From Pedobacter mucosus (GTDB lineage: Bacteria > Bacteroidota > Bacteroidia > Sphingobacteriales > Sphingobacteriaceae), in assembly GCF_022200785.1 (NCBI RefSeq), contig NZ_CP087585.1, positions 434,001 to 498,000 of the forward strand: 64,000 bases of DNA, written 5' to 3'. This document shows, in pieces, positions 34,737 through 43,548 of this stretch (positions are counted from its first letter, which is position 1; every line of letters begins with the position of its first letter). A program made the position numbers and the translations under genes. The notes beneath the pieces were generated by a model. That model saw only the letters and a list, made by a program, of their open reading frames with translations, was not told where the DNA came from and ran no database searches.

Positions 34737-35568
34737 TTGGTTTAACTATGCTTTCTAAAGCTTTTTGCTCTTCTGCTTTTTTATCTTTTACCACATACAC
34801 ATATTGTAAAGTGCTAAAATCATTAAATAAATTTATTTCTGCTGATAGGAAATTATCATTTGTTGTCACGTTGGTTTTAACAATTTTTCCAACCAGTATT
34901 TTTGCTGGGAAAGATCCATAACCAGAAGTTACAACGGTATCGCCCATATACATTTTAATGTGATTGGGTACTTCCTTAATAAAGGCCTTTCTAATATCAA
35001 AATTTCCATCACCCCAAACCAATGAGCCGAGTGCATTATTCTTTTTTAGCGTAACACTGATTTTGGTATCCTTATGAAGTAGGGATTGTATGGTTGCAAG
35101 ATGTGACGAAACATCGCGAATAAAGCCAACAACGCCTTTTTGTGGTGAGAGAACAGCCATTCCACTTGCAATACCATCAAAAGACCCTTTATTGATTGTC
35201 ATAACGTTATTGCGTAACGTAATGGAATTTTTAACAACTTTAGCTGCTAAATAGGTATATTGTTGGTTGGTAATGGTATCTATTACCTTAACATCTTTGG
35301 CAGAATCTACGGTAGTTAATCCTAATAATTCAGATTTTAATTTAGCATTTTCGGCAGCTAAACTATCATTTACCATACCTAGGTTTAAATATCTCTTAAA
35401 AATATTTAGCCTTTCATAGGCATTTCCTACTATTTCGTTGCTAGAATTAAGGGTTACGCTACGCTGATAGGAGTTGTTTTTTATTGTAAAATAAATACCT
35501 GTCGAAAAGAAAATTATAAACAAAAAAAATGCGTTATATCTGCTTATAAAAATCCAAAGGTTACGCAT
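34729..35568 (-). CDS. mreC: Rod-shape-determining protein MreC
   Basis: 279 residues. A single N-terminal membrane helix (YNAFFLFIIFFSTGIYFTI), a coiled-coil segment (LNLGMVNDSLAAENAKLKSE) and two beta-barrel domains (TINKGSFDGIASGMAVLSPQ, VVTSGYGSFPAKILVGKI), the normal MreC layout. It forms the periplasmic scaffold between MreB and PBP2. mreB ends 73 bases upstream and the gap holds a long heptad hairpin. Confidence 0.92.
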   Translation of the reverse strand: MRNLWIFISRYNAFFLFIIFFSTGIYFTIKNNSYQRSVTLNSSNEIVGNAYERLNIFKRYLNLGMVNDSLAAENAKLKSELLGLTTVDSAKDVKVIDTITNQQYTYLAAKVVKNSITLRNNVMTINKGSFDGIASGMAVLSPQKGVVGFIRDVSSHLATIQSLLHKDTKISVTLKKNNALGSLVWGDGNFDIRKAFIKEVPNHIKMYMGDTVVTSGYGSFPAKILVGKIVKTNVTTNDNFLSAEINLFNDFSTLQYVYVVKDKKAEEQKALESIVKPNE

Positions 35569-35572
35569 TATG

Positions 35573-35636
35573 GTTACGAGTTATGAGTTATGGGTTACGA
35601 GTCTGGACATTTAACCTATAACTCATAACCCGTAAC
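35573..35636. repeat. Heptad-built inverted repeat between mreB and mreC
   Basis: The left arm (35573-35597) and right arm (35612-35636) are 25 bases each with 23 pairing and a 14-base loop. Both arms are made of heptads: GTTACGA, GTTATGA, GTTATGG, GTTACGA on the left; CCTATAA, CTCATAA, CCCGTAA on the right. In the transcript this would be a strong stem within the mre operon, able to pause or protect RNA between mreB and mreC. A degenerate relative lies between dnaE and trxA. Confidence 0.85.
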
Positions 35637-35641
35637 TGTTA

Positions 35642-36664
35642 TTATTGCATTAAAAATTTATAGCCACCAATGTTTTTAAGGGCAATACCTGTACCACGTA
35701 CAACCGCTCTTAATGGATCTTCAGCAACATGAACAGGCAATTTGGTTTTTGCTGCTACACGTTTATCTAAACCTCTTAACAATGCACCTCCACCAGTTAA
35801 ATAAATTCCTGTTTGATAAATATCTGCAGAAAGTTCTGGAGGCGTAATTTCTAATGCTTTTAAAATTGCCTCCTCGATTTTAGAAATCGATTTATCTAAA
35901 CAATGTGCAATTTCTGTATAAGAAACCATAATTTGTTTCGGAACACCAGTCATTAAATCACGACCTTGAACTGCAAAATCTGCAGGTGGATCTTGTAACT
36001 CTGGTAAAGCTGCACCAACTTCAATTTTAATTTTTTCTGCCGTACGGTCGCCAATCATAATGTTGTGTTGGCGACGAATATAATTTACGATATCCGAGTC
36101 AAAATTGTCTCCCGCAACGCGGATAGATTGATCGCAAACAATACCTGAAAGCGCAATAACCGCAATTTCAGTAGTTCCACCACCTATATCGATGATCATG
36201 TTACCCATAGGTTCTTCTACATCGATTCCAATACCTACTGCGGCAGCCATTGGCTCGTGAATTAAATAAACCTCTTTAGCACCGGCAATTTCTGCAGAAT
36301 CTCGTACCGCACGTTTTTCTACTTCAGTAATTCCCGAAGGGATGCAAATTACCATACGTAAAGAAGGAAACATCCAACCCTTACCGCCATTAAGCATACG
36401 TATCATGCCTTTTATCATCGCCTCAGCAGCGTTAAAATCAGCAATTACACCATCTTTTAGTGGTCGAACGGTTTTAATATTATCATGGGTTTTACCTTCC
36501 ATCTGCATGGCTTGCCTACCAATAGCAATAACTTTGTTGGTAGTGCGATCAAAAGCAACAATAGATGGCTCATCTACAACCACTTTATCATTATGTATAA
36601 TTAGGGTATTCGCAGTGCCTAAATCAATGGCAACTTCTTGCGTAAACCAGTTAAATAATCCCAT
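35642..36664 (-). CDS. mreB: Rod-shape-determining actin homologue MreB
   Basis: 340 residues with the full MreB signature set: phosphate-1 loop EVAIDLGTANTLIIHNDKVV, phosphate-2 DIGGGTTEIAVIALSG, adenosine motif TGGGALLRGLDKRV, and conserved hydrophobic turns. Filaments at the membrane direct lateral wall synthesis. It is the first gene of the mreBCD-mrdA-rodA operon, all on the minus strand. The neighbouring purH lies upstream across a 493-base gap. Confidence 0.95.
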   Translation of the reverse strand: MGLFNWFTQEVAIDLGTANTLIIHNDKVVVDEPSIVAFDRTTNKVIAIGRQAMQMEGKTHDNIKTVRPLKDGVIADFNAAEAMIKGMIRMLNGGKGWMFPSLRMVICIPSGITEVEKRAVRDSAEIAGAKEVYLIHEPMAAAVGIGIDVEEPMGNMIIDIGGGTTEIAVIALSGIVCDQSIRVAGDNFDSDIVNYIRRQHNIMIGDRTAEKIKIEVGAALPELQDPPADFAVQGRDLMTGVPKQIMVSYTEIAHCLDKSISKIEEAILKALEITPPELSADIYQTGIYLTGGGALLRGLDKRVAAKTKLPVHVAEDPLRAVVRGTGIALKNIGGYKFLMQ

Positions 36665-37093
36665 GTATGAGCTGTGTTTTCTAAATTTTTGTTAAATCTA
36701 TACTATTCCTAATGTAAAAATAGTCTTTTTATTGTTTTAAGCTTTATTTTCTTCGTTCATTAAATTGTGTATGAGACAATTAAATTTATTTGAAAATCAA
36801 AACCTGTATTTTTAGGTTCGTTAGTCCCGCTTTTTGTTGTATTCTTTTTGTTAACCTTTGTCGTGCTGAGGAACGAAGCATCTGTTTCATAGGTTGTAGA
36901 TGCTTCGTTCCTCAGCATGACAGCTTATTCAGGGTTGCTGCAAGCAAAAAGTATTTCCACTCCAATCGGGTTTATTTTAGTTAAGCAATTGCTACTATTG
37001 AAGGTCGCAGAGTGTAAAATCAATTTTTTAAAAACCACCCCGTCCCGATGAAAATCGGTCCACCCCTCAAGAGGGGAATTGCAAGGTGCTTAA
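36665..37093. other. mreB-purH intergenic region with hairpin elements
   Basis: No gene is seen. It carries the mreB leader, the 25-bp inverted repeat at 36859-36922 and two small hairpins at 37045-37076. The first of these is CCGAT-GAAA-ATCGG with a GNRA-type loop; the second is CCCCTC-AA-GAGGGG. The text around the small hairpins resembles dispersed intergenic repeats often met in Bacteroidota genomes. Confidence 0.6.
36859..36922. repeat. 25-bp-arm inverted repeat
   Basis: Left arm 36859-36883 and right arm 36898-36922, with one G-T mismatch in 25 and a 14-base loop. Each arm contains GAGGAACGAAGCATCT or its complement. There are no terminal T-runs. The GC content is above the surrounding DNA. 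It looks like a dispersed palindromic element rather than a simple terminator. Confidence 0.85.
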
Positions 37094-37156
37094 CCTTTCA
37101 CTTTTGTCTTTGCTCCTTATTATTCCTTTGCTCTTTGTTCCTTACTCTTTAATCTT
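37094..37156. repeat. Heptad-period pyrimidine-rich repeat next to the purH stop
   Basis: Units of seven: CCTTTCA, CTTTTGT, CTTTGCT, CCTTATT, ATTCCTT, TGCTCTT, TGTTCCT, TACTCTT, TAATCTT. They end 1 base before the purH stop codon on the minus strand. Read on the purH-coding strand it is purine-rich, like the tract upstream of purH at 38.85 kb. Confidence 0.55.
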
Positions 37157-37157
37157 C

Positions 37158-38684
37158 TTAATGTTTAAAGTGTCTTACTCCAGTAGTTACCATTGCTATA
37201 CCCTTTTCATTTGCTTTTGCAACTGAATCTGCATCTTTAATAGAGCCGCCGGGTTGTAAAACCGCCGTTATTCCAGCTTCTGCAGCTATCTCTACACAAT
37301 CAGGAAATGGGAAAAAAGCATCTGAAGCCATTGAACTTCCAACAATACTGAAACCAAATGCCGCTGCTTTTTCAATCGCTTGTCTTAGCGCATCAACACG
37401 AGAAGTTTGACCAACGCCACTTGCAATTAATACATCATTTTTCACCAAAACGATGGTGTTTGATTTAGTGTGTTTTACAATTTTGTTAGCGAAAAATAAA
37501 TCTTTCAATTCTTGTTCAGTTGGTGCTTTATCAGTTACGGTGGTCATTTGCTCAGGTCCTTCAATAATTAAATCTTTATCCTGTTCTATAACACCATTTA
37601 GTAAAGTTTTAAATTGCTTTTTACTTAACTCAACATTATTGCGTTGCAAAATAACCCGGTTTTTCTTTTTGCTAAACAATTCAATCGCTTCAGGCTGATA
37701 CGATGGAGCAATTAACACTTCAAAAAATAGGTTATTAATTTCTTGTGCCGTTTCTAAATCGACTTCACCATTGGTAATTAAAACCCCACCAAAAGCAGAA
37801 ACCGGATCGCAAGCTAATGCATCTATCCACGCTTGCTTAATAGTAGGCCGAGATGCCAAACCACATGCATTTGTGTGTTTCAAAATAACAAAAGTTGGGT
37901 CTTCAAATTCATCAATTAAAGCAACTGCTGCATCAACATCAACCAAGTTATTGTATGATAATTCTTTCCCATTAAGCTTGGTAAACATGGCATCTAAATC
38001 ACCATAGAATACGCCACCTTGATGTGGATTTTCACCATAGCGTAATGTTTTTGCTGTATTTACGCTTTGTTTAAAAACATCAAGCGGTTCTTCCTGATTG
38101 AAATAATTAAATATTGCGGTATCGTAATGAGACGAAGTATGGAAGGCTATTTTAGCATATGTTTTACGTTGTGCTAAAGTAGTTTCACCGTTTTGCTCTT
38201 CCAATTGAGCTTGTAAAGTAGGGTAATCGTTTTTTGAAGCAATAATTACCACATCATTGAAGTTTTTTGCGGCTGCACGAATTAATGAAATCCCACCGAT
38301 ATCGATTTTTTCAATGATCTCATCCGAAGTTCCTCCTGCGCTAACTGTTTCTTCAAATGGATACAAATCAACAATTACCAAGTCGATTTCAGGAATTTCA
38401 TATTCTGCAATCTGTTCCTGATCGCCAGTTAAACCACGACGGTTTAATATACCTCCAAAAACTTTCGGATGTAATGTTTTTACTCTTCCCCCTAAAATGG
38501 ATGGATATCCTGTTAAATCTTCAACAGCTGTTACTGGTAAATTTAAATCTTTTATAAACTGTTCTGTACCGCCTGTAGAGAATAATTGAACTCCTTGTTC
38601 GACTAATAACTTAACCAAGGGCGCTAAACCATCCTTGTAATACACTGAAATTAAAGCATTTTTAATTTTAATCGGCTGACTCAT
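37158..38684 (-). CDS. purH: Bifunctional AICAR transformylase / IMP cyclohydrolase
   Basis: 508 residues from the ATG at 38684, which gives the usual N-terminus (QPIKIKNALISVYYKDGLAP); the eight-codon-longer frame is not conserved in the family. Residues 1-190 are the IMP cyclohydrolase (MGS-like) domain: LFSTGGTEQFIKDLNLPV, GGRVKTLHPKVFGGIL, DIGGISLIRAAAKNF. The rest is the transformylase domain: KTLRYGENPHQGG, FVILKHTNACGLASR (the K-H catalytic pair) and SDAFFPFPDCVEIAA. It performs the last two steps of de novo IMP synthesis. Confidence 0.95.
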   Translation of the reverse strand: MSQPIKIKNALISVYYKDGLAPLVKLLVEQGVQLFSTGGTEQFIKDLNLPVTAVEDLTGYPSILGGRVKTLHPKVFGGILNRRGLTGDQEQIAEYEIPEIDLVIVDLYPFEETVSAGGTSDEIIEKIDIGGISLIRAAAKNFNDVVIIASKNDYPTLQAQLEEQNGETTLAQRKTYAKIAFHTSSHYDTAIFNYFNQEEPLDVFKQSVNTAKTLRYGENPHQGGVFYGDLDAMFTKLNGKELSYNNLVDVDAAVALIDEFEDPTFVILKHTNACGLASRPTIKQAWIDALACDPVSAFGGVLITNGEVDLETAQEINNLFFEVLIAPSYQPEAIELFSKKKNRVILQRNNVELSKKQFKTLLNGVIEQDKDLIIEGPEQMTTVTDKAPTEQELKDLFFANKIVKHTKSNTIVLVKNDVLIASGVGQTSRVDALRQAIEKAAAFGFSIVGSSMASDAFFPFPDCVEIAAEAGITAVLQPGGSIKDADSVAKANEKGIAMVTTGVRHFKH

Positions 38685-38850
38685 TTTACTCAAAATTTTG
38701 AGCCGCAAATGTAGTGAAACGTGTTCGGTTTTTAGATTAGATGCGGGTTAAAAATTAAATAAATTAGTTTTTAATATTATTTCTGAGTTAAATTTAGTTA
38801 TGTATTTGTAAAAGAGATGATTAAATAGAGAGAATGGGGAAGGGGAAATC

Positions 38851-39050
38851 GGTAATAGAAAATTGGGAATAAGAGGAACAGGAAATAGAAAATTGGGAAT
38901 AGAGAATAGGAAATAGGTAATAGGAATGGGAGTTATGAATAAAGGAAACAAGAAATGGGATTGGAATTATGAAGAATAGAAAAAGAGATTAGGAATGAGA
39001 ATAGAAGAACAGGAAATTTTGGATTTGGACATTAAGAAGTTAAGAATATT
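38851..39050. repeat. Purine-rich degenerate heptanucleotide tract
   Basis: The plus strand is nearly free of C. Clear in-phase units are GGTAATA (38851), GAAAATT, GGGAATA (38865); after a 2-base slip GGAAATA (38881), GAAAATT, GGGAATA (38895), GAGAATA, GGAAATA, GGTAATA (38916), GGAATGG, GAGTTAT, GAATAAA, GGAAACA. The 18-base string AATAGAAAATTGGGAATA recurs at 38854 and 38884. No gene is credible here; the Phe/Pro/Ile-rich minus-strand frame is a by-product of the composition. Confidence 0.8.
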
Positions 39051-39052
39051 AA

Positions 39053-39105
39053 GAAAATAGAGAATAGGGTTAGGGCAAGCAGCCAATTACCTATTCACTA
39101 TTTTC
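39053..39105. repeat. Inverted repeat downstream of the bestrophin gene
   Basis: GAAAATAGAGAATAGG (39053-39068) pairs with CCTATTCACTATTTTC (39090-39105), 15 of 16, with a 21-base loop. It lies 12 bases past the bestrophin stop and could end or protect that minus-strand transcript. Its left arm is continuous with the heptad tract. Confidence 0.65.
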
Positions 39106-39117
39106 CATTTTCTCAAA

Positions 39118-40044
39118 TTACAAAATATAATAAGAACCTATAGGTGCCAATTCTGTTTGTGGCGTATCTTCATATAAATGATCATCATCTAACATCTGGC
39201 ATAGATCTCGCTCAATATTTCTACAAATTGTAGTTGTAGGCGTATCAGTAGGTTTATTTTCGAAAGGATCTTGAAGATGAACCGCCATTTTTTCTACTAA
39301 AAGAAAAAATGCTGCAATGGCAATTACTAACGGAACTTCCATATATCCAAAATATTCTATTAATCCGAAAGGCAATAAAACAATAAATAAATGGATAGAC
39401 ATGCTAATGTATTTACTGTAGGTAACTGGGAAAACCGTATTTTTAATTCTTTCTGATCCTCCCATATGGTTACATAATGCGGTAATAGTCTTGTCTATTT
39501 CAATTTGTTGATATTTATTTATCCATCCTTCATTAAGAGCTTTTTTCAAATCCATTGCATGAAGTTCTAAAAGCGATACCGTAACATTTTTACGCTGCTT
39601 TATAAAGGTCATTTCCTGCTCAGTTAAGAGTCTTTCCAGCCCTTTTCGAGGTGGAAAACCACGTAAAGATTGACTTAAAGCATAACACCATGCGATTTGT
39701 CTTTTTATAAATCGGTTTTTAAAAGTTGAAACCTCGTCCGAATCGTAAGGATTCTCTACAAAAGACAATATCTGGCGGGAAAGCGTTCTGGAATCGTTAA
39801 CTATGGAACCCCAGAGAATTCTTGCTTCCCACCATCTATCGTATGCTTGGTTAGAACGAAATGCTAATAATAATGAAATAATTGTACCTAATAATGCAGG
39901 CACTGCAACGGGAATCGAAATTCGTGTTACATGAAAATTTTGGTAAAGAACTACTATCCCAATGGAATAGCCAATAACAAAAAGAAGCTCTTTTTTTATT
40001 TTTCCAAAGGTATAAGTTAGCGGTATATTGTTTCGTAGCAGCAT
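39118..40044 (-). CDS. Bestrophin-family channel protein
   Basis: 308 residues. Signature of the bestrophin/UPF0187 family: ALLGTIISLLLAFRSNQAYD, then RWWEARILWGSIVNDSRTLS, with four membrane segments (two near residues 20-60, two near 215-260) and DPFENKPTDTPTTTICRNIE near the C-terminus. Bacterial bestrophins form pentameric ion channels. It starts 22 bases after the Usp-like gene, so they are likely one transcript. Confidence 0.88.
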   Translation of the reverse strand: MLLRNNIPLTYTFGKIKKELLFVIGYSIGIVVLYQNFHVTRISIPVAVPALLGTIISLLLAFRSNQAYDRWWEARILWGSIVNDSRTLSRQILSFVENPYDSDEVSTFKNRFIKRQIAWCYALSQSLRGFPPRKGLERLLTEQEMTFIKQRKNVTVSLLELHAMDLKKALNEGWINKYQQIEIDKTITALCNHMGGSERIKNTVFPVTYSKYISMSIHLFIVLLPFGLIEYFGYMEVPLVIAIAAFFLLVEKMAVHLQDPFENKPTDTPTTTICRNIERDLCQMLDDDHLYEDTPQTELAPIGSYYIL

Positions 40045-40066
40045 ATTATGAATATTTAATGATTAC

Positions 40067-40564
40067 TTAAGCATTCGACTCAAGCAATTCTGTTTCTTTA
40101 ATTTTGGTTTCGATTAGGTTTTCTTGTGCATGAATAGTCATGATGTTTAGTTCTAAAACCTCACAACCACAACGGGCAGTTAAAAATTTTGGATCGATAC
40201 TAAATTTATTTAGTGGTTGATAAATGTAGTTTTTAGGATAGGCGATGCAATTAACATCAAACGCATCTATAAAATTTTTAAAAGCGGCTACTGTGCTTCC
40301 ATAAAAATATTCTATGCCTATAGTATTTATATTTTGAGCATATTTATTTTTATAATGCGTTAATCTTTGGTAAAATTCATCGCTAACATTTTCATAATCA
40401 CGACTGCGGCGAGACAACATTAACATATCAGTTATAGAATCTGACAGCTTAAATGCATGCAAGAAAATAATGTTTAATTTTTCGTTTGGCTGGCTTTGAA
40501 CCAATGCATCTAAAATCTTAGTATTTTCTAAATTAAAATCTGTTGGAATTAATATAGTCTTCAT
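40067..40564 (-). CDS. Universal-stress-protein-like protein
   Basis: 165 residues. N-terminal KTILIPTDFNLENTKILDA and LNIIFLHAFKLSD match the first strands of the Usp fold. The usual ATP-binding G-x-x-G-x-x-x-x-x-x-x-x-x-G-S/T motif is absent, so it is probably a non-nucleotide-binding member. Its placement directly before the bestrophin gene suggests a paired regulator or sensor, without further evidence. Confidence 0.6.
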   Translation of the reverse strand: MKTILIPTDFNLENTKILDALVQSQPNEKLNIIFLHAFKLSDSITDMLMLSRRSRDYENVSDEFYQRLTHYKNKYAQNINTIGIEYFYGSTVAAFKNFIDAFDVNCIAYPKNYIYQPLNKFSIDPKFLTARCGCEVLELNIMTIHAQENLIETKIKETELLESNA

Positions 40565-40733
40565 GTCTTTTCTTATTAAATGATCAATTGAATTGTTGAT
40601 ACAAGTTTAAGCCAGACGGATTATAACGATATAAGAACAAGATTAAAATGAGATTAGAATTTACTTGATTCACACAAATGCAAAAAAATTAAACTCAAAT
40701 GGCATTAATAAATGCAGCTTATCTAAAAGAAAA

Positions 40734-42089
40734 TTAAAGAGATATTAGCGGTAACATAATTTTAATTTCTGTACCAATTCCTTCTTGTGATTTAATGCCA
40801 ATACTTCCTCTATGTAAGCGAATAATATTTAATGAAAGTGGTAAACCGACACCATAACCCTTAAATTGATTGGTGTTTGATGCCCGATAAAATGGTTCGA
40901 AAATGTGCTGAATATCAGTTTGAGGAATGCCGATACCTTTATCCAGTACCGCAATTGATAAAATGTTTCCCTTACTTTCTATACTTACACTAACCGGGTT
41001 ATTATTAGAATATTTACATGCATTGCTTACCACATTAGAAATGGCAAGCTTAATCAGATTTTTATTTACTTTAAGAGTAAGCTCTTCTTCGTTTTGAGGT
41101 AACAAATCAAAATTAATCTCAATTCTACTATCAGGATGAACTTGATTTACTGAAGCTTTAATTTCCCAGATGAGTTCGTCCATCCGAACCTCTTCCCAAG
41201 GTTGGTTTTTTCCGTTAAAACCAGATTGTGCTAATCCCAAAAGGCTTGTTATAATGCTTTCAAGTCGTTCGGATTCATCTTTTATTTTAACTAATGCCTC
41301 ATACTGTTTCTCCGCGTTTTCCTTCGATTTCATTGCCAGTTCTACCTCGCCGCTTATAATAGTTAAAGGTGTACGCAACTCATGTGATGCATTACTAATA
41401 AAATTATTTTGAGTTTCGAAAGCTGTTTCCAGTCGGTTAAGCATGTTATTAAAGGTTTGTGCAAGCTGCGACATTTCATCACTTCCTTCTTTAACATCTA
41501 AACGTAAGTGAATATTTTCTGCCTTAATTTTCTTAACACTTTTAATAATAGTCCTTAAAGGCATCAACATGTAATTAGAAAATTTCCAACCCACAACAAA
41601 TGATAGAATAACAGACAAGAAAAAACCAATAATGAGAATTTTTTGCAAGTCTTTGAGCTCTCGAAAACCAAAAGGATCATTTGCGGAGATAATTACGATG
41701 TACCCTTTGTTAGAATTTTTAAAATACTTGCCCGCATAAAAGTGGTTTTCTACACGATGCCGGGCCATTCTTCCCGATTTAATTTTATCAAAAAAACTTT
41801 TAGGTAAAAAATTATCGGTTTGTGAACTAACTTTTCCTTCTTCAATAATAAATTCTTTTTCTGAAGGTAAACGTTCCAGATATTGATTTCGCATTTTGGC
41901 ATAAACGCTATTATTTGCATCTTCAGAAAGCTTAATTTGTGCTGCAATGTTAACCCTAGCTTCCAAGCGTTTATAAAAATCTTCGAAAGCAAAATCATTA
42001 GAAAAATACCATACAAATCCACTTAATAAGGAAATGATAATGGCCGATAAAATGGCAAATAACAAGGTAATTTTCTTGGCTATTTCCAT
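40734..42089 (-). CDS. Sensor histidine kinase
   Basis: 451 residues. Two membrane helices (about 8-28 and 150-170) bound a 120-residue periplasmic domain. HAMP follows (about 172-225), then HisKA with the phosphoacceptor in FISNASHELRTPLTIISGE and the HATPase with N box NVVSNACKYSNNNP, G1 LDKGIGIPQTDI and G2 KGYGVGLPLS. The signal is unknown. It starts 2 bases after its response-regulator partner; both are on the minus strand. Confidence 0.93.
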   Translation of the reverse strand: MEIAKKITLLFAILSAIIISLLSGFVWYFSNDFAFEDFYKRLEARVNIAAQIKLSEDANNSVYAKMRNQYLERLPSEKEFIIEEGKVSSQTDNFLPKSFFDKIKSGRMARHRVENHFYAGKYFKNSNKGYIVIISANDPFGFRELKDLQKILIIGFFLSVILSFVVGWKFSNYMLMPLRTIIKSVKKIKAENIHLRLDVKEGSDEMSQLAQTFNNMLNRLETAFETQNNFISNASHELRTPLTIISGEVELAMKSKENAEKQYEALVKIKDESERLESIITSLLGLAQSGFNGKNQPWEEVRMDELIWEIKASVNQVHPDSRIEINFDLLPQNEEELTLKVNKNLIKLAISNVVSNACKYSNNNPVSVSIESKGNILSIAVLDKGIGIPQTDIQHIFEPFYRASNTNQFKGYGVGLPLSLNIIRLHRGSIGIKSQEGIGTEIKIMLPLISL

Positions 42090-42091
42090 TG

Positions 42092-42766
42092 CTAATCTTT
42101 TAAAACATAACCTAAGCCAACCGCCGTATGGATAAGTTTTTGTTCATGATTTTTATCGATCTTTTTTCGGAGATAGTTGACATAAACATCAACAACATTG
42201 GTTCCTAAATTAAAATCAATATCCCAAACGCTTTCTAAAATATCAATTCGTGAAAGTATTTTTGATTTATTTTTGGCCATAAACTCTAAAAGGCGATATT
42301 CTGTGGCGGTTAAAACAATATCGTTATTGGCTCGCTTAACCATTTTTGCGCTTATATTTATTTGTAAATCAGCAACATTTATGATTTGATCAGTTGTTGA
42401 CGAGCCGTTATAGCGCCTTAATAACATTCTGATTCTAGCAAATAGTTCGGCAAATTTAAATGGTTTTATTAAATAATCGTCTGCTCCATTATCTAATCCT
42501 TGTACAACATTTTCTGTGGTGCCTAAAGCAGTAAGCATAATAATAGGCGTCGATGGCTTTTCTTGTTTAATGATTTTGCACAGTTCCAAACCATTAATGC
42601 CTGGCAACATAATATCCAAAATAATAATATCAAAGTTATTGGTTAAAGCCATTTGCTGGCCAATTAAGCCATCTGGCGCAACACTAACCGTAAAACCTTC
42701 TTCGGTTAAACCTCTTAATATTACAGAAACAACACTCGGTTCATCTTCTACAAGCAGTAAATTCAT
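42092..42766 (-). CDS. OmpR-family response regulator
   Basis: 224 residues. The receiver has LLLVEDEPSVVSV, phosphoacceptor D51 in IIILDIMLPGINGLE, Thr in PIIMLTALG and Lys in DDYLIKPFKFAEL. The C-terminal winged helix includes LTATEYRLLEFMAKN and VDVYVNYLRKKIDK. It is co-transcribed with the kinase at 40734. Target genes are not evident. Confidence 0.95.
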   Translation of the reverse strand: MNLLLVEDEPSVVSVILRGLTEEGFTVSVAPDGLIGQQMALTNNFDIIILDIMLPGINGLELCKIIKQEKPSTPIIMLTALGTTENVVQGLDNGADDYLIKPFKFAELFARIRMLLRRYNGSSTTDQIINVADLQINISAKMVKRANNDIVLTATEYRLLEFMAKNKSKILSRIDILESVWDIDFNLGTNVVDVYVNYLRKKIDKNHEQKLIHTAVGLGYVLKD

Positions 42767-42891
42767 CTAGGGGCAATTAATTGAAAATTTAGTGGATTAC
42801 AAAATTATTAAGAAAATGAAATGCAAATCTGCTCTTTTTTAACGTATAGTAGACATATTTGTTTGATTCTTGAAATTTGCATGCTGAGTGA

Positions 42892-42928
42892 AAAAGAAAA
42901 AGCCTAACAAAAGTAAATTTGATAGGCT
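42892..42928 (-). terminator. Candidate terminator after the SRPBCC gene
   Basis: On the minus strand AGCCTA pairs with TAGGCT (42923-42928 with 42901-42906) and is followed by a T-rich run. The stem is short (6 bp) and the loop is long, so it is a weak terminator. Confidence 0.5.
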
Positions 42929-42948
42929 AATCTATTTGTATTAAAACC

Positions 42949-43485
42949 CTATTTAGCTTCTTCTGATTTCTTTTTTAGCGAAGCCAAACCACTTTCAAAA
43001 TCTTTGCCTATCATTTTATCCATGCTCACGAAAACGCACATCCATTTACTTATTAAATTGTGGTTACCGCTCATTGTCCAGGTTACTTTATTGCCCGTCG
43101 TTTCTGGCTGAATATCAAATTTTGTATCAGCAAGATCTTCAAAAGGTTCTTTAAATAATAAGTCGATATCTACCTCCTTATTAGGCTCAATAGTTATGAT
43201 TTTCATCTGACCAGCGCCCGATTCTTTTCCTTTCCATTCATAAATATGCCCTGGCTTGCCGATTGGACCAGTGATTGCTGTTTTAGCTGATGGATCCATT
43301 TTTGCCCAAGGATTCCATTTATAGAATTCATTAAAATTTACAATGTTTTTGTAAATCACACTATCAGGCGCATAAATAGTTGTAGATCGATTTACAGAAT
43401 ATGTTTTCGGTAAAAATAATCCGCCAATCACGATAATTACCGCCAGTACTACGATAATGCCAATTAAGATTTTTATAAATTTCAT
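42949..43485 (-). CDS. SRPBCC / polyketide-cyclase-like protein with membrane anchor
   Basis: 178 residues. An N-terminal hydrophobic helix (ILIGIIVVLAVIIVIGGLFL) precedes an SRPBCC (START-like) fold: VNRSTTIYAPDSVIYKNIVN, FYKWNPWAKMDPSAK, YEWKGKESGAGQMKI. Such domains bind hydrophobic ligands; here the anchor would hold it at the membrane facing the periplasm or cytosol. Ligand unknown. It is the last gene of the mdh operon, 63 bases after the hemoglobin gene. Confidence 0.8.
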   Translation of the reverse strand: MKFIKILIGIIVVLAVIIVIGGLFLPKTYSVNRSTTIYAPDSVIYKNIVNFNEFYKWNPWAKMDPSAKTAITGPIGKPGHIYEWKGKESGAGQMKIITIEPNKEVDIDLLFKEPFEDLADTKFDIQPETTGNKVTWTMSGNHNLISKWMCVFVSMDKMIGKDFESGLASLKKKSEEAK

Positions 43486-43548
43486 ATTAGTTTGTTTCGG
43501 TTGCTTAAATTTAATAAGAAACCTTTCTAAATCAAAATAATAACTTTC

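Noticed and set aside
38748..38951. Minus-strand ORF rich in Phe, Pro, Ile and Leu
   Set aside because: It is the translation of the purine-rich heptad tract and has no protein-like conservation pattern or start context.
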